From Hyaloraphidium curvatum (taxonomy: Eukaryota; Monoblepharomycota; Hyaloraphidiomycetes; Hyaloraphidiales; Hyaloraphidiaceae), in assembly GCA_025558095.1 (NCBI GenBank), contig JAIVFI010000015.1, positions 124,001 through 188,000 on the forward strand: a stretch of DNA of 64,000 nt, in the 5' to 3' direction. Positions 61,916-64,000 of this stretch are shown piece by piece; the stretch's first letter is position 1; each line of letters starts with the position of its first letter. The translations under genes were made by a program, and so were the position numbers. The notes beneath the pieces were generated by a model. It had not been told where the DNA came from. It made no database searches and saw only the letters and a program-made list of their open reading frames with translations.

Positions 61916-63157
61916 TTAGTACTTCACCGGGGTCCCCAACCACCCTTCGCTCCTCTTCTTCCAAAAGAGCTGCCTCAACTTCTCGCTCAGCGGCCCCGGC
62001 CCGTCCCTCCCCGCGACAGGCTTCCCGTCCACCCTCCCCACGCCCATGATCCCCCCCGCGGTCGTGCAGATGAACACCTCATCCGCGGTGTGGATGAGCT
62101 CCTTGGGCACGTGGGTGACCTCGAAGGGGACGCCGAGCTCGGCGCACAGGTCCAGGACGGACTGGCGGGTGACGCCCATGAGGCAGCCGCGCTCGGGGGT
62201 GAGCACCTTGCCGTCGGACACTGGAACGGCAGTGGTTGATTGAACATTTGCAGCGCAGGAGCCTCGGTGCGGCGTACCGATGAAGACGTTGAACCCCGGC
62301 CCTTCTGTCAGGTACTTGCCCTCGTAGTCGACCAGCACGGCGTTGTCCGCCCCGGCATCGTCGGCCTCGAAGGCCGCTTTCGTGAGGTCGCCCCAATGGA
62401 AATTCTTGATAGTAGGATCCACGCAAGCGTCTGGGATCCTAGGGACCGAGCTGACAACGATATGTGTCCCCCGAGTCTCGAAGATGTCCTTTGCGACGAC
62501 CCAGGCGAAGGGCACGACGAAGGCGCCGAAGTGAGGCTGGGCGTACTTGGGGTGGCGCGGGGCTCCCGCAGGAGGCGAGCCGCGGAGGCAGTCCATGGCA
62601 ACGTAGGCGGAGCGAAAGCCCGTGAGGCGGACCAGGCGGTGCAGGATCTCGGCGATCTGCTCGTCCGTCTCGGCGGGCTTCATGCGCAGCCCGTCCATGG
62701 AGCGACGGAACCGCTTGATGTGGTCGTCGAGGCGGAAGAAGTAGCCGTCGAACACGCTGACAACGTCGTAGGTCACATCCGAGCGGCGGTAACCCCAATC
62801 CGTCAATGAAATCTTAGCCTCGCCAATTGGGACTATCTTGCCGTGCACGTAGGCCGCGCCTTTCTCGAAAGCGTTGTAACCTGCCGGCACGTTTCCAATC
62901 CCAGATAGAGGCCCGTGGAGGCTCCGTGGCCCGGCGCGAGCGACGTCCTCCGCGGCATCGACGGAGACACCCTTGAGCAGCGCCCCCAGCTTGGATTTCG
63001 CGCCGTCCAGGTCCAGCGGCCGGGCAAGCACCACCGAGCCGCTCTCGGCACACACCTCGGCGATTGAGTTGCCGGCGCCGAGCTCGAACGCCAGCAGCGG
63101 CGCGAGCGCGGGGCCCGCAACTTCAAATGCGTCCACAGATTGCTCTCCGCTCGGCAT
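61916..63157 (-). CDS. Class IV aminotransferase (branched-chain/D-amino-acid type)
   Basis: A PLP-dependent fold-type IV transaminase. Two exons, 63157-62278 and 62220-61916. The 57-nt intron is stop-free and a multiple of three; removing it restores GFNVFIVSDGKVLTPERG. Total 394 residues. The PLP lysine is Lys251 in PTIKNFHWGDLTKAAFEA. Other signatures are YVHGKIVPIGEAKISLTDWG, FFRLDDHIKRF, GPGFNVF and CLMGVTRQSVLDL. An extra about 90 N-terminal residues precede the canonical start (GYNAFEKGAAYV), which some fungal homologues share. It is divergent from the CoA-transferase-like gene with 165 bp between. Natural substrate (branched-chain, aromatic or D-amino acids) not predictable. Confidence 0.87.
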   Translation of the reverse strand: MPSGEQSVDAFEVAGPALAPLLAFELGAGNSIAEVCAESGSVVLARPLDLDGAKSKLGALLKGVSVDAAEDVARAGPRSLHGPLSGIGNVPAGYNAFEKGAAYVHGKIVPIGEAKISLTDWGYRRSDVTYDVVSVFDGYFFRLDDHIKRFRRSMDGLRMKPAETDEQIAEILHRLVRLTGFRSAYVAMDCLRGSPPAGAPRHPKYAQPHFGAFVVPFAWVVAKDIFETRGTHIVVSSVPRIPDACVDPTIKNFHWGDLTKAAFEADDAGADNAVLVDYEGKYLTEGPGFNVFIGTPHRGSCAANVQSTTAVPVSDGKVLTPERGCLMGVTRQSVLDLCAELGVPFEVTHVPKELIHTADEVFICTTAGGIMGVGRVDGKPVAGRDGPGPLSEKLRQLFWKKRSEGWLGTPVKY

Positions 63158-63322
63158 TGCGGAAACGTTCCGGTCACGCGTGGGCGGAACGGAAGCGCGC
63201 TATGGGGCGCCGTCGCGACCATTTGCCACAAACACTCGGCTTCCCCCGTCTCCCACCAAAGAGGCACGGCCGCGAGCACTCAGGGTGCTCGACGCGCTAG
63301 TTTTACCGGGAGCGACACGGAC

Positions 63323-64000
63323 ATGCCGTCGGCGCCCGAGAACGTCCGTGAGGACTCGCGGCGCGCAGCGGAGGCATTTCTGCGCCCGCTGGTGGCAGGC
63401 GGCGCGTGGCTCGGCAAGCTGAGGCGGGATGCGGCCGAGCCGCTCCTGCCGGCCCCGCTCGCCACGGAGGAGAGGATCAATGAGCTGCTCGGCCTCGTCA
63501 CGCTGGAGGGCACCACGCGGCCGTGGCTGCCGACTCCGTTTCGGATCACGCCGTTCATCTCGGGCATCCACATGGCCATCGCGGTGCTTGCCAACCTCAT
63601 CGCGGAGCGCCGCGGGATCAGCCCGCAGCCTGCCCGTCTGGACACGGATCACGCAACAACTTCCCTTGCGGGACACTTTGCGGTGGAGCAGAACGGACTG
63701 ACGTACGGCGGTGTTTTCGAGAAGGACCTCGCAGCAGCAAAGGCCGCCGCGGCCGAAGCTGCGGCAAAAGGACAGGCGCCGACGTCCGACGGCGGGGCCG
63801 AGGCAAATCCGGGCGTCATGTACTACCTGTGGAACCAGACGTTTACCTGCCGCGACGGGAGGGCCATCTTCCTCTACCAGAAATGGGACTCGCCGACCTT
63901 GTTGCTCAAGACCATCGGCTTCCCGGACTCGGAGATCCCCGGCCTCCTCGCCCTCTGCGACCCTGGCCGCTCTACGGCCGAGGACCGCATGACCTTCTAC
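63323..64000 (+). CDS. CaiB/BaiF type III CoA-transferase-like protein, partial (cut by window end)
   Basis: A frame open from ATG 63323 to the last base (226 codons) without a stop. After a short N-terminal helix, RITPFISGIHMAIAVLANLI...LDTDHAT resembles the start of fungal proteins of the CoA-transferase family III/alpha-methylacyl-CoA racemase superfamily, where VDTDHAT is characteristic. It is followed by YLWNQTFTCRDGRAIFLYQK and TLLLKTIGFPD, the small-domain strands. An Ala/Lys-rich helix (KAAAAEAAAKGQ) is inserted. The catalytic Asp region should lie beyond the window. It shares a divergent promoter with the aminotransferase. Confidence 0.7.
   Translation, partial: MPSAPENVREDSRRAAEAFLRPLVAGGAWLGKLRRDAAEPLLPAPLATEERINELLGLVTLEGTTRPWLPTPFRITPFISGIHMAIAVLANLIAERRGISPQPARLDTDHATTSLAGHFAVEQNGLTYGGVFEKDLAAAKAAAAEAAAKGQAPTSDGGAEANPGVMYYLWNQTFTCRDGRAIFLYQKWDSPTLLLKTIGFPDSEIPGLLALCDPGRSTAEDRMTFY

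Noticed and set aside
1-64000. tRNA genes, CRISPR arrays, transposase genes or terminal repeats
   Set aside because: None seen by reading both strands. Small or diverged elements could be missed without a search tool.

Overview
The window looks like a compact nuclear segment of a GC-rich, intron-bearing fungus, probably an early-diverging (zoosporic, chytrid-like) lineage rather than Dikarya. The signs are: short GT-AG introns (about 47-77 nt) with CTGAC/CTNAC-like branch sites, placed by keeping the frame across exon joins; a fungal-specific transcription-factor domain; an OLE1-type desaturase fused to cytochrome b5; an E2F protein (kept in early fungi, lost in most Dikarya); and unusual central-carbon enzymes (PEP synthase, plant/trypanosome-type PFK). 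I cannot name the species. I see no tRNA, rRNA, CRISPR array or intact transposon.

Layout. 0-5 kb: a bacterial-looking repeat-domain fragment, then acetoacetyl-CoA synthetase (-) and epoxide hydrolase (+), divergent. 5-14.3 kb: membrane-family copies A (-) and B (+) flank a protein kinase, an unknown gene and a proline-rich bHLH factor. 14.3-24 kb: F-box protein, secreted class 3 lipase, membrane ankyrin protein, two small unknown genes and a compact E2F. 24-28.8 kb: dienelactone hydrolase, secreted beta-propeller protein, a small-exon repeat gene and an aldo/keto reductase. 28.8-34 kb: PEP synthase (-) and group-X phosphofructokinase (+), divergent. 34-41 kb: a SAP-like/PD-(D/E)XK gene, a Cys-rich GPI protein, an ankyrin protein and a short-chain dehydrogenase. 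41.5-55.5 kb: membrane-family copies C and D flank a basic nuclear protein, a giant 2,320-residue protein and the desaturase. 56-64 kb: a fungal-type regulator followed by an FAD monooxygenase, a PRISE reductase, a class IV aminotransferase and a type III CoA-transferase cut by the window end.

Themes. The most novel element is a family of four intronless multi-pass membrane proteins sharing a CxCPxxSC-like loop and a conserved C-terminal LRGxGV segment. The divergent PEP synthase/PFK pair suggests shared control of gluconeogenic and glycolytic flux. The last 8 kb could be a small catabolic or biosynthetic cluster. Gene models rest on splice consensus, frame arithmetic and remembered family motifs; no database search was run.
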